A stretch of DNA of 64,000 nucleotides from Riptortus pedestris (Eukaryota; Arthropoda; Insecta; Hemiptera; Alydidae), in assembly GCA_019009955.1 (NCBI GenBank), contig CM032228.1, forward strand, positions 124,800,001-124,864,000. Reading direction: 5' to 3'. Numbering within the stretch: position 1 is the first letter of the stretch; each line of letters opens with the position of its first letter. Below the pieces are notes generated by a model. That model was not told the DNA's origin and made no database searches. It saw nothing but the letters and a program-made list of their open reading frames with translations. The translations under genes and the position numbers were made by a program. Shown here piece by piece: positions 13,206-24,560 of the stretch.

Positions 13206-13721
13206 TTATTTATACACATACACTCTTTTGGTGATTGGTATGGATAGGAGTGTTACAGTTAATAGTGTAATATCCTTCATAAGATATAGAGAAATTATTC
13301 AATATTGCACTAAAATTAGTGGAACTAGCAACTGGTTGAGAATGCCCGAATTAAGGTAATAATTATAAATTTAACTGTGAATGTTCATGAACACATTAAA
13401 TTTAAAAAAAAAAAATGATATGTTTAAGAATTGTAAATAATCATTGGATATATAGTATCTTATAATCTGAAGAAGATACAGTTTGTTTTTCAGCTTTCCT
13501 TTACTTCCATAAATAAATAGTCTATAAAGTAGTATTTTTATATTTTAAATTATCACCCACAGAAGGCCCATGAAGATAGGTCATTTATAGATTAAAATTC
13601 AACAAAATAGGTGCCTGTATACTTTCAGTCTTTGCAAAAATAGGTTAATTTTGTAATGAAAAAAAAAGAAAAAAAAGTGGAACAAACACAATACAAGAAA
13701 ATCTATTTAACACTTCAAATT

Positions 13722-13930
13722 GTTATTATTATTAGTATCTACTTCTGGCCACTATGGCTAATTGGGATGGGTTATCTACAGGCGACCACCCTTTTCTAAC
13801 CAGGGTGGGACTAAGGATTTAATTTAATGAGTTTGTCACCAAATAAATACCTCTTGCCCAGGCAAGAATTGAACTTACCACTCTAGGTTTACCATGTGAG
13901 ATTAAGGCCACATGGCTAACCTGAGCCACC
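13722..13930 (-). mobile_element. tRNA-derived SINE
   Basis: Reverse-strand copy of the SINE seen best at 22823-23040. The order is the ttattattatt tail, the gggttatctacaggcgacca block, the accctggttagaaaagggtgg block in reverse, a degraded box B (caagaattgaacttacc) and the box A region (catggctaacctgagcc). The head shows tRNA ancestry; the body family is not known to me. Confidence 0.7.
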
Positions 13931-15273
13931 TTTCAAATAGTTAGATATGATGAATGAGGGAAAATTAAATAAAACTATTATGTCTAAAAAATTAAATGAA
14001 CACCTTATTTATTAACTTATTAAAGAATAGCAAAATATTTAATTGAGACAACACCTATATTTTTCTAATGAAATGATAGCTTGGTTTTTTGTTTTCAATG
14101 GTAGAGACGACCTCTTCTCTTAGAATATTTTAGTTTCTAAGTAAAGCTCATTTTTAAACTTTTCTCAATAGTGTTTGAATTGTTTATTATATGATAATGG
14201 AGTTAATATTAAAAAACTCCTGGATATTGTTAAATGTTAAACTCATTGTAGTTCTGCAGTGTTTGTAGGTATTTGTACATATTCTAATAATTATTAATAC
14301 CAAAACAGTCTCAAATAAGTCCTCTATTGCAAAGCTAGATTTTCCTGGAGACTGCCTTATATTTTCATAATGATGTTATATTATTATTAAAATTTTTGTT
14401 AACTCATTATAGACTGTCAAATATTATAGGGCTATTTTTGTTTTATGATGATCCCTGTTGTACATGTTATTATGTGAATAATTAAAATAATATCTATATA
14501 AAAGTATAATTTTGTTCTACCCCGATATGTGAACGAAGTAATGAATGCATACTAGTTTCAGAGGGTCAGTACCTTCAACAGTATAGTTTTTGAACAATTC
14601 AATGAATGAAGAATGCTCCTAATATACTAAACTTGATATATGTGCTTGTTTAGTATTACAGTATAAGTTTAAGATTATTTTTGACTGTGATAAATATATC
14701 ATCAAGAAGATAGCAAGCATGATTTAACCTCTATTTTGATAACTAACTAACACGATATTTGCCCTTTTCATTTAACACCAAAGATCTTTGTTAAATTCAA
14801 AATTTCTCCGTTATTATAAGTCAGACAGTGAAATGCTACAGAACTAATCTTCTTAAACTACTGATACTCTGCAATTGTTATTCTATGGATTATTTTTTCA
14901 TAACTCAAATATTAGGGGAGTTATTCGGAACTGTCTTGTTTTCAGACTTCATTAAACCTCCTTTTCTACTCATAGGTTTTTCAGATTAAGTAGAGAATAC
15001 GTGGTGAGATGATATCACTAGTGTATCATTCTGTACTTAGGAAATTTTCTTAGTTTATGCAGCACCTGCACGGACTATTCAAACTTCAGTAAATCCCCGC
15101 TTCTATTCTTCTCCCATTTGCAATAAAACAATATATTATGGAACCAGAATAAGGAGAAACGTCTTATTGCTAGCATAAATTATCTGTGTTGTTTTCAATA
15201 AACCTTTACTACGTGAATTTCATGGGCAAATCCTTGTCGCAAACAATAAAAATTCTACGCCCTAGAGGCCTCG
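13931..15273. other. Unique AT-rich stretch with an old HINE-like end
   Basis: No gene seen. At about 14930-15090 a diverged copy of the HINE-like 3' region is present (ttttcttagtttatgcagcacctgcacggac), much older than the copies further right. Confidence 0.35.
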
Positions 15274-15399
15274 GTTTTTAGCTGATTTCCCTTGAGGGAT
15301 TTCAGCTATTGAGGTTGTACTCATGACGCGATTTTCGAAATTTTTCTTCCAATGTCCATCGATCCTACCCAGGAGATGATGAAAATGAGGTCCGTTCAA

Positions 15400-15402
<3 letters not shown>

Positions 15403-15453
<51 letters not shown>
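15403..15453. repeat. (TA)n microsatellite
   Basis: TA tract on the left of the nested hairpin. Confidence 0.95.
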
Positions 15454-15455
<2 letters not shown>

Positions 15456-15544
15456 TGTTGTTATTCTTTTTAGAGTTTTGGTCCATGTTGGTGAAAAACC
15501 ACCTTTCGCCACATTGACCAAAACTCCAAAAAGAATAACACCAT
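15452..15544. repeat. Perfect-armed hairpin (mini fold-back) between two TA tracts
   Basis: ggtgttgttattcttttt, then agagttttggtc at 15454-15483, is mirrored by gaccaaaactcc and aaaaagaataacacc ending at 15543. The short centre contains tgaaaaaccacctttcgcc. The arms are related to the terminal repeats of the fold-back element at 1946-2445. Confidence 0.75.
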
Positions 15545-15577
15545 ATATAAATATAACCTGGTCGAAAACATCAACAC

Positions 15578-15579
<2 letters not shown>

Positions 15580-15640
<61 letters not shown>
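15580..15640. repeat. (TA)n microsatellite
   Basis: Second TA tract inside the same HINE-like element. Confidence 0.95.
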
Positions 15641-15643
<3 letters not shown>

Positions 15644-16199
15644 CTGTTACTGCTCTAGCGGTAGCAATTTTGGTCTTATCGTTTTCAAACTTGATATATA
15701 ATCGTTTTATACAAAATGAAAGATCAAGTTCGTTAACGGCTGAAATGTAACCAGGGGGAGGGGGGCGGGCTTAGAGGGGGAGAATTTCGAAAATCATAAA
15801 TATATCCGTTATTATGCGTAGGATCGAAACATTGTATAGAACCAATCTTATTGCAAATGTAATGTTCTATAAATGTTGTTATGTACGTTTTTTCACTATC
15901 TTCATTATTAATCGAGATATTTGCTTTTATTAGTTTTCGGCTTTTTGTAAACCCCTACTCCTACTCATCTCATATTAACAATATGCTATTATGTAATGAA
16001 GCACTTTATTTGAAGTCTATATACCAAATATTATTATCATTCGACAATTACATTTTGAGATAAATGCAAGTACGCAACGTACGTGGGAAATCTGCTTAGT
16101 TTACGCAGCCCCTGGGTGACGACTTTTATTTTTTTATATTTAGTCATTACATTTAAAACAAGGGGAGGACAAGTCATGCGACTTTCATTTAAGGATTGT

Positions 16200-16595
16200 T
16201 AAAAGGTTCCAACAAGATTTGTTGGATAACGGTTTGCAGACATGATGACCTAGATTTCAACAAAAGTCAGTTGTACGAGATACATCTGGCATCTTTAGAG
16301 AAAGACTAAAAGAACTGTCAGACTTAGTAAATGAAGCCAACTACCTGCCACCCACTACCCTAAAAAAATGGGTTCAAAGCCCTGGTTGAACAATTAGATT
16401 TGGACTCTTAAAGAAATTCCGGGATTTTCATGTGCTCCTTCAGTTGGACTATTACAAAGTAACTCACAATGGGTTGCAAAGAAGATCACAACTCTCCTTG
16501 GTTACTTTCAAACTCAATCAGACAGTACATCCGAGAAAGGACAATATTATCTGCAATGGTATAAACTGTATCCTACAAGAAAGTAGGAATAACTA
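16200..16595 (+). pseudogene. Decayed coding-like sequence, unidentified
   Basis: Open segments follow one another with frame changes: RDTSGIFRERLKELSDLVNE and then ANYLPPTTLKKWV (about 16270-16385), then LKEIPGFSCAPSVGLLQSNS followed by QWVAKKITTLLGY (about 16408-16515). Codon-like composition and amphipathic content exceed the surroundings, but there are stops in every frame. I do not recognise the family; it may be an old gene fragment or retroelement piece. Confidence 0.25.
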
Positions 16596-16669
16596 GTTTA
16601 ATATGTTACTTACGAGAAAATGAATAGATAAACAATTGTAGAGCTTCGACAGTTTAACAAAGTTGGTTC

Positions 16670-17480
16670 AACAAACATTTCTGACCCAACTCGGGAGATA
16701 CTTTGAATTTTCTGAAATCCCCTCTCCCCCCCCCCCAAAGAATTTTAGTCCGATTTTAACCATTAACGAATATTATCTTTATTGTTGAATGAAAGGGTTT
16801 AAAAATATATTATGGCTTAAATCAATTAACCAAGCTAAGTAATGAACGTAAATTCTTAATTGATGGCGTCTTCACAGTGGCCGCTGAAAAAAATATGTTG
16901 TATTTAAGCTTGGAATATTACGTATCATGATATATTGCATTATTATTACCATGAGATAACTAAAATGGAAAGAGGTCTAGTGAATGCTAAAAATTAAAAA
17001 ATGCAAATATCTCAGATACTATTCGAGAGAGAGAAATAAGCGCAGAACAATATTTACAGAAAATTAAGTTAGCAACAAGATTAGTTATTTACAATTTACT
17101 TGAAATAATGGAGATATTATGATTTTTTTTTGTTTTTTATTTCGCCCCATTAATACATATATATTGCGTTAAGGCATCATTCACGACAGAAATCTGAACA
17201 GTGGAGGGGGGGGGGGTTAGATGGGGAATTTTGAAAATTCACAATATCTCCAATATTTATTGTTTCAAAAAATTGTTTAGAATCAATCTTATTGCATATT
17301 GTGAACCAGTCTTATTGTATAATGTTGTTAATTACATTTTTTCTCTATCTTGAATATAAACTGAGATATTTACATTTTGTTAGTTTTCAGCATTCAGTAA
17401 ACCTCATCTCCTACTAATGCCCTTTTAACAGAAAGCTCTTACATAATCAACACTTTATTCGAAGCTTAAATACCAAATAT
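16670..17480. repeat. HINE-like internal sequence, older copies
   Basis: Contains the C-rich/G-rich blocks (cccctctccccccccc, gtggagggggggggg), tctcagatactattcg, cttattgcatattgtgaacc, and ctgagatatttacattttgttag typical of the interior of the family, in both orientations. No intact terminus was seen. Confidence 0.45.
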
Positions 17481-17620
17481 TGTTTTCAACAGACCTTTAT
17501 CTGTTGGCATACATGTACCTTGTGTTATGACGTCTTCAATTCATATTTCATTAGTTTTAACCCGGAAACATTTATTTGATCTATACCATACTGGATATTC
17601 AAACGTACGACTCAACACTA

Positions 17621-18292
17621 AAACGTCCGTCACGCAGGGGCTGCGTAAATTAAGCAGATTTCCCATGTGACGTTTTACAATAGAGAAATCTGCATACTGG
17701 TAACACAATACCACCGTGATTAAACACAAACGGTAATGAGAAATCATCAGTTAAAAAAAATTCCCAACTGAAACGGCTTCTGAATTGTAAGAATAATTTA
17801 TATTTTAATAACTCAAATTTTAGTAGTCCAAGAACTAAAGAAGGGGGAGGGGCGGATGAATAGAACGTATTTGCATAAATCTCACAAAGGAAGGTAAGGC
17901 AAGGTTAAAAACAACAGGTTAGAAGAAGCTTCCGCCTGAGCCGAGGATGGCCGAAGATGGCCGACGTAATCCGAACTATACCCGACCACAGACTTAAAGA
18001 CCACAGAATACAAATGCAAATATCTCGGTTAATATTCAAGATAGAGAATAAATGTATATAACAATATTTATAGTACATTTAATCTGCAATAAGATTGGTT
18101 CTATACAATTTTTCGATCCGATGTATAATAACGGAGATATTTTGAATTTTCGAAAATCCCCCCTCTAAACCCCCTCTCCCTCTGGTCCGATTTCAGCCAT
18201 TAACGAACTTGATCTGCCTTTTTACATAAAACGGTTAAATATCGAGTTTCGTAACGATCAAACAAAAATTGCGACCGCTAGAGCGTTAACAG

Positions 18293-18362
<70 letters not shown>

Positions 18363-18488
18363 TTTTGAACGGACTTCATTTTCGTCATCTACTAGGTAGG
18401 ATCGATGGACATTTGAAGAAAAATTTCAAAAATTCCGTTATGAGTACGACCTCAATAGCTGATTTCCCTTAAGGGAATCTGCTAAAAT
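17621..18488 (-). mobile_element. HINE-like element, full length
   Basis: Read on the minus strand it runs from TTTTAGCAGATTCCCTTAAG at 18488 to the terminal hairpin ACGCAG CCC CTGCGT and GACGTTTT at 17621. On the + strand it carries the 3' subterminal repeat aagcagatttccc, the ggtaacacaataccaccg segment, a purine-rich tract, the atctcggttaatattcaag block, accgctagagcgttaacag and a (TA)n tract at 18297-18359. No coding capacity. Confidence 0.7.
18297..18359. repeat. (TA)n microsatellite
   Basis: TA tract at the centre of the HINE-like element. Confidence 0.95.
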
Positions 18489-18560
18489 ATATTCGTTAAC
18501 GGCTGAAATCGGGCATGGAATATGGGGAGGGGAAATTTAAAAATTCCAAATATCTCCAAC

Positions 18561-19132
18561 TATAAGGAAAATCAACTATTGAGGTCGTACTCATGACGTG
18601 ATTTTCGAAATTTTTCTTCAAATGTCCATCGATCCTACTTAGGAGATGACGAAAATGAGGTCCGTTCATAATTGCATGTGTGTGTGTGTGTGTGCGTGCG
18701 TGCATTCGTGGGTGTGTGAGTTCGTGCGTGCGTGCGCTTGTGTGTCTGTCACCGCTCTAGTCGCCGCAATTATTGTTTGATCGTTACCAAACTCGATATT
18801 TAGTAGTTCTATGTAAAACGAAAGATTAAGTTCGTTAATGGTTTAAATTAGAGGGGGGAAATTTTGAAAATTCGAAATTTCTACGTTACTATACGTCGGA
18901 TCGAAAAAGTTTATAGAATAACCGATATATTTGCATTTTTTAGTTTTTGGCATTCAGTAAACCCCCCAGTCCTACTCATGTCACATTAACAATAAGCTGT
19001 TATATTATCAAGCACTTTATTGGAAGCTTAAATAACAAATATTATTCTCTTTGAACTTTTACATTATGAGATAAGACATAAACGTGACGCAAGTGGGTAA
19101 TCTGCTTAGTTAACGCAGCCTCTGACGGACTT
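18561..19132 (+). mobile_element. HINE-like element, 5'-truncated, with (GT)n centre
   Basis: Begins within the 5' block (atcaactattgaggtcgtac) and ends with taatctgcttagttaacgcagcctctgacggacttcg. The central microsatellite is GT/GC-rich (about 18674-18745) rather than TA, so the array type varies between copies. Confidence 0.6.
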
Positions 19133-20394
19133 CGTTTTTTTCTGAAGAGCGCTGGTGGGCCAGTCCGGGTCTGGAGATCACCGGAAGTATTTAGGCTGTT
19201 TAACCAGTCATTGACAGGTTAAAATAAATATAGTTTCCCTCGGAAATATAATGATTAAATTAACTTAAGATAAGTATTATGCTTCACGTTACGATAATAT
19301 TTTTTTCTGTACAGATTCCCTTGTAACTTCGAAATGAAAATATTAAATAAAATATGTTTTGAGCTCAGTTAGGCCTATTCGAATAATTAATTTACTGTCC
19401 GAATAATGTATAGAAGATAATTTTTTTATCCCTTATCCATAACTTCCGGAAGCACGGTGAATTATGCCACTATTCACCATGATGAATTATCCACTATCCG
19501 AAGTAGGCAGAAATTAATTATAACTCGTTATTTGGTAATCATTCATCTTTTATTCTTTTTGGGTTTTTTTTTCCTCTTCAAAACCTATTACGTATACCTA
19601 TACAATAAGTAAAACATATGATACAAGTAAAATGAAACAGCTGGTGTAAAATTATTAAAATTCATTAGCAGCATGTCGGTCTTCTGTTTTACCCCTACCC
19701 TGAGATTAGTGTACTTCATGCCTTTTTTCTAACAAACTTAAATTATTCAGTGGATGAAAGTTTCCTTCGGCGGATAAAATTATTTAGTTACCATTTTTAA
19801 GATAAAAGATAATAGATGGGCAGAAATTATTTGGTAATTTTTTTAGAAAAACCGATATCCAATACTCATCGATAAAATTAAAGCATAACCTCATGTATTC
19901 GTCATCCGTTATCAAAAATAATTTTGTTCCCACTCTGGTTTCGACGTCGAAGTAACACCCCCTCCCACCCCTTCTACCCAGTTAAAAATTCGAATACTCA
20001 TTTTAGCTACGTTGCAATGTAACTAAAATGAGTATTCGGATTCAACTCGTCGTTCCTTGGAAACGTTGGCATACAAATAATGTTCTTGAATATCCGCTGT
20101 GCCATTTTTAAGTGGTTGAGTAACAAACGCAGGCAAGATTTTCAATTTTGTTCTTAGTATTATAAGAAACGAGAATAAAATATATTTTATTCATATGGTA
20201 CATCACCCACTAATTCAAATATAATTTCAGACAAACTTTAAGATTTTGGCTTGTATTATGTAAGTCAAGACGACCGTGCTTCTAACGATTGCTACTTAGT
20301 GGAAATCAGAACATTCAAATATTTGCACACAATTTTAGAAAATTAACCAATTGACGTGTAGGGAGGTTGAACCAGATGACCTAAGGAAGGACTG
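19133..20394. other. Unique sequence, nothing recognised
   Basis: AT-rich, no convincing gene. The pieces attttagctacgttgcaatg and taactaaaatgagtattcgg near 20000-20040 form a local inverted repeat. Confidence 0.35.
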
Positions 20395-20975
20395 TTTATA
20401 TAAATTTATTTTTCGGGTACCATTATTATTTAATTCCATCAGGTAGATAAATTATTAAAATAATATTTTTAATCTATAATTTAAGGAAATCAATGTTGAT
20501 AACCCTCATGCTGGAGAGGAAGTTGACGGGAGGCTAAATCAGTTAATTGAGTCTACTTATTTCCTATAAAATGCTGGCGTTACTGGAAGTGATTTCCACT
20601 GAGATTTACTATTAGGATAATCTTATGTACAAAACTATGCTTAAACTATATATGTGCTTGGATTGGTTTTGACGGGAAATATGTTCATTATAGATGATAT
20701 TTAATTGTAATAAATGCTATCCATGATTATGGTTTGAATTACTCAAAAAAGTCGAGAGGGATAGATTAGGAACACATTTTCATTTATTCTTCAAAACTAA
20801 AATTTCTATTCTATTTGTCCCTAAAAGTTACCCTTTAGGATTGGCTATTTCGGGAAAACAATACGTCGTGAAGGGAAGTGTAGTGGTAGACATTGAAGTC
20901 TTGCTATAAAAATACCACCATTAGTCATTCAACAATGATTTCCCGGGCATCGCCGAGTACCTTAGCTAGTGCTGT
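20395..20975 (-). repeat. Dispersed ~570-bp repeat ending in TAGCTAAGGTAC/CCCGGG motif
   Basis: Matches, in reverse orientation, the segment at 51773-52345 over its whole length. Shared blocks are aatgatttcccgggcatcgc, aaaattaccct/agggtaactttt, ggatagattaggaacaca, agtggaaatcacttccagta and ccatcaggtagataaatt. The sharply defined end at 20975 suggests a transposable element terminus. Family unknown to me. Confidence 0.6.
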
Positions 20976-21060
20976 AAAAATTCGATGGAAATTTGAAGTA
21001 ATAGCTTCAAAATCTTTCTAATCGTCGCCTCTTAAGAGAATTCTCATACTGCATTATACT

Positions 21061-21269
21061 GAGGAGGTGTGCCTTATCCAGGAGGAGACAATAGAGTGCT
21101 ACCTGTGTTCAGATACCTGTACTATCATGGACGAGGCGCCTTACCTGGTGTCAGTGTAAGCCCTACCATGCCCAGCTGAACATCTACTCTTCAATCAGCT
21201 CTGCATACTTCTACAACAGGTACTTCTTCCGTCTTCAAGGCACTCCTTCAATGCATCTCACTATGCGGG
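21061..21269 (+). other. Exon-like segment with strong splice donor, unassigned
   Basis: GC-richer than its flanks, ending in the consensus donor GCGG^GTGAGTAC (GT at about 21269-21270). One frame is open at the start (GGVPYPGGDNRVLPVFRYLY) but stops at about 21176, so it would have to be a terminal or non-coding exon. It could be an untranslated exon or chance. No neighbouring exon was found. Confidence 0.2.
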
Positions 21270-21823
21270 TGAGTACAATTCATAACCATTTTATTGATAT
21301 AATTTAAGTGCATTTATCTCTAAATAACTAACGCTGTTCGGCGATTTAATTAAGCTAATAATTAGGCATGATAAGGAAATCAGTTATGAACGAATTTTGT
21401 TTTTTCCCCTTAGCATATTTTCATTAATGTGGACAACCTCTGGGGGTTGCTTTTATAACACGATTTTTCAAAACGTTCAATAATCCCCACCTAATATATG
21501 ACACAACTAGTGAATATTAATCTCGTAAGTGTATGCGAATCTATTAAAATAAAACTCCAGTGTTAGACTGAGATTGTATTTAAGTTCCAAGGAGATAAAT
21601 CTTTTTTACCTTCACATTCTCGTAACAGTGGCACCAATATTGAATATTTTGTCTGTCTGTCCGCCCGTTTGTTATTCAAAAACGGAAACTACTATTATGC
21701 CAATTCATTTATTCTCGGATATTCTAAACATTAATTAAACTAATTGTCATTATTTACTTAACGTAAATACCATTATAACATTTTGCGTGACTATATATTT
21801 GCTCTACATGATACAAGATTTTT

Positions 21824-21945
21824 ATTTAGCAGATTTCCCCTGAGGGAAATCAGCTATTGAGGTCGTACTCATGACGCGAGTTTTGAAAAATTTCCTCAAA
21901 TGTCCATCGATCCTACCCAGGAGATGACGAAAATGAGGTCCGTTC

Positions 21946-21995
<50 letters not shown>

Positions 21996-22215
21996 ATTAT
22001 TATTATTATTAATTAACGTCCACTTTTTGCAACTTAGGCTAATTGGGACGGGTTATCTACAGGTTACCACCCTTTTCTAGCCAGGGTGGGATTTTAGGAT
22101 GTTATTTAATGAATTTCGTCACTAAATAATTTCCTTTGCCCAGGCAAGAATCGAACTCGCCAGTCTAGGTTTACCATGTGAGATAAAGGTCAACGCTTTA
22201 ACTCGCATGGCTAAC

Positions 22216-22249
<34 letters not shown>

Positions 22250-22690
22250 ATCGTTACCAAACTTCATATTTAATCGTTTTATGTAAAAAGAAAGATCAAG
22301 TTCGTTAACGGCTGTAATCAGACCTGTGGGAGGGGGGGGGGTTAGACGGGGGATTTTTGAAAATTCGAATTATCTCCGTTACCATACGTCGGAGCAAAAA
22401 ATTGTATAGAACCAATCTTATTGCAAATTAAATTTACTATAAATATTGTTCTATACATTTATTCTGTATCTTAAATATTAACCGAGATATGTGCATTTGT
22501 ATTCTGCGTGTAGTAGGCAGGAGTTGGCTATGTTCGGGAGTTTCCGCCGAGCGCTAGTGCGGCCGTATCCCTAACTATTCGTCCTCATGAATAGGTTACT
22601 ACTACTGTTATTATTAGGCAAATTTCTCTATTGTAAAACTTCACGTGGGAAATCTGCTTAGTTTACGCAGCCCCTGCATGACGGACTTTT
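21824..22690 (+). mobile_element. HINE-like element interrupted by a SINE
   Basis: The 5' end tttagcagatttcccctgag and the 3' end ttacgcagcccctgcatgacggactttt are both present. The (TA)n centre (21952-21991 and 22219-22247) is split by a minus-strand SINE, so the SINE landed within the TA tract. Near 22500-22600 it carries a tttccgccgagcgctagtgcggccg segment shared with the copies at 26835 and 33372. Confidence 0.7.
21991..22219 (-). mobile_element. tRNA-derived SINE nested in a (TA)n tract
   Basis: Poly(TAA)-like tail (attattattatt) at the left, the ggttatctacaggttaccac block, box B region gcaagaatcgaactcgcc (reverse) and box A region catggctaacctg at the right. TA repeats lie on both sides. 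Confidence 0.75.
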
Positions 22691-22822
22691 ATATATTTAA
22701 TCATGAGTTGTTTTGTGCCAGGTTAATCCAAAGTTTTAATTACAATAACTAGTGGTCTATCTATTTCAACCCGTCAATGACAAAGCTAGAGTATCTATGT
22801 GTGTTTATTATATGTGTATGTG

Positions 22823-23040
22823 GGGCTCAGGTTGGCCGTGCAAGTTAAGCTGTAGGTCTTAATCTCGCGTGGTAACCTAGAGTGGCGGGTTCGATTCCCG
22901 CACTAGGCAGTGGAAATTTATTAGGTGACGGACTCATTAAAGAAACTCCTTAGCCCCACCCTGTCTAGAAAAGGGTGGTAACCTGTAGATAACCCGTCCC
23001 GATTAGCCATAGTAGCATAAAGTGGACGTAAATAGTAATA
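22823..23040 (+). mobile_element. tRNA-derived SINE, best-preserved copy
   Basis: The head has a box A-like segment (aggttggccgtgcaagttaag) and a good box B (gggttcgattcccgc). A tRNA-unrelated body follows, with aaactccttagccccaccct, gaaaagggtggtaacctg, tagataacccgtcccgatta and the 3' end gtagcataaagtggacgtaa plus a short AATAATAA tail. At least eight related copies are in this window, on both strands. Transcription by RNA polymerase III and mobilisation by a LINE are inferred from this structure. Confidence 0.8.
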
Positions 23041-24006
23041 AACAACAAACAATATGAGTATGTTCTATCGGTGGTGATTTTTATTCCATCCTTACCAATT
23101 CGGTTTATGTAAAAATTTCAAGAGTGGTTACGCATAGTTCAAACAATGGGAACATTGAGAATGGAATGAGTTATGGCATTTTGGAAATACGGAAATTAAA
23201 AATTGTATTGTTATATAGCTTGTGACGCTTACATTAGCTAATTTAATAGTTCCTTTGGGATCTCGGGTTATTATTCAGCTCAAACAGGGAAACAGTTTGA
23301 ATCTTCATATTTGCAAAATACTTTATGTAGCATAAATGCTCAGTACATTTGTAGTTACTTCTCCAAGTTTGCATTGCTTCCTTTAAAATTTGAATAACTA
23401 TTATTTTATTTTTAATACGAGTAGGTACTCATTACAGTACGCGAAAGTTGAATTTGCAAATTACAGACGCTTATAGATTTAAGTTTCAATTTATAGAGGA
23501 TATAGTTGGAACATTTTCACCCTAAAAGTAATATTACATTACAATTTATATGCTAGGTGCTGACTTTCCATTTTGACTAGGATATCTAGGGGGTGTTCCA
23601 GAAGTGAGTGTAAATCATATGCATAAAAATGATATAAAAGTCTCTTTTCAAACAATGTATTTTGTATAGGGCATTAAACGTTGATTTAAATCAACATAAA
23701 TATTATAAAAGGAAGAATAAATATAATAACGAACGACAAGCTGATATGAGAATTCAATTCTGCTTAAATTTGAACTTACTTCAAGTCATCTAGTAAACTT
23801 TATTCTTAATTGATTCTTGTTTACCTTTTTTATTTATTTTTTATACAGAGATAATTTATTGGATTTCGTTTTATTACCCAAAATTATTTGGAGGGTGGGG
23901 GAATAGATACTATTGCCCCCTCTCCCCCCTCGTTTATTGCGGCAGCCCCTCCTAAGTCTACGGCTGTGATTTATCTACATAAACTAAACCACGATTTGTC
24001 AAATTA

Positions 24007-24205
24007 CGGGCTCATAATGGTCATACGTGTTTAAGCGTTGACTTTAATAACGCATGGTAAACCTATTGTGGTCAGTTCGATTCTCGCCTGGGCAAAGAAA
24101 TTTATTCAGTGGCGGAATCATTAAATAAAATCTTTAGTCCTACCATGGCTAGTAAAGGGTGTTAACACGTAGATAACCCGTCCGCCTTAGTTGCCTTTAT
24201 TTATT
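24007..24205 (+). mobile_element. tRNA-derived SINE, diverged
   Basis: gggctcataatggtcatacg, cagttcgattctcgcctggg (box B), ctagtaaagggtgttaacac, tagataacccgtccgcctta. It abuts the next copy tail to tail in opposite orientation. Confidence 0.6.
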
Positions 24206-24374
24206 AACGTCCTCTCTTTTGCTACGATGGCTAATTACGTGTTATCTACAGGCTACCACCCTTTTCTGGCCAGGCTGGAACTAATGATGTTATTTTACGA
24301 GTTCGTCACTAAATTAATTCCCATTGTCCAGGCGGGATCGCTACTCTAGGTTTACCATGTAAGACTAATGCCAT
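24196..24374 (-). mobile_element. tRNA-derived SINE, diverged
   Basis: tttattaacgtcctctcttttgct, ttatctacaggctaccaccc, cattgtccaggcgggatcg and ctctaggtttaccatg, i.e. a minus-strand copy with a damaged box B. Confidence 0.6.
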
Positions 24375-24396
24375 CTTGGGTTTAGTTTCGTTATAC

Positions 24397-24560
24397 GGGG
24401 GCTCAGAACAGACATGTGTGGTAAACCTTTGGCATTAATGAACTTAGCAAACCTGGAGTTGTAGGTTTAATTCCCACCTGGGCCATACCCTGTTTTGCAG
24501 AGGTGTAGGTGACCCGTCCCCATTAGCCGTAGTAGCATAAAGTGGACGTAAATAAATAAC
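24397..24560 (+). mobile_element. tRNA-derived SINE, internally deleted
   Basis: gggggctcagaacagacatg head, ggtttaattcccacctgggc box B, then directly the gtaggtgacccgtccccatt and agcataaagtggacg end. The middle block is missing. A further very degraded piece follows at about 24640-24765. Confidence 0.5.

Larger units (their letters stand above)
15274..16127 (+). mobile_element. HINE-like element, full length, with nested hairpin
   Basis: The 5' end is TTTTTAGCTGATTTCCC with the palindrome ttcccttgagggattt. It then has the ctcatgacgcgattttcgaa block, a (TA)n tract, a hairpin insertion (15452-15544), a second (TA)n tract (15580-15640), the ctctagcggtagcaatttt and gttaacggctgaaat blocks, and the 3' subterminal repeat GGGAAATCTGCTTAG. 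It ends with the hairpin ACGCAG CCC CTGggT and cgacttttatt. No protein is encoded. Confidence 0.65.

Noticed and set aside
15262..15750. IYIYIY-rich frames in HINE-like elements on both strands
   Set aside because: TA repeats read as Tyr-Ile in every copy. There is no conservation outside the repeat and similar frames occur at 1714, 2094, 28511, 32340 and 35166.
22823..22915. Functional tRNA gene at the SINE head
   Set aside because: Box A and B are present, but the acceptor stem and anticodon arm do not form, and the same head is attached to the same body in many copies.
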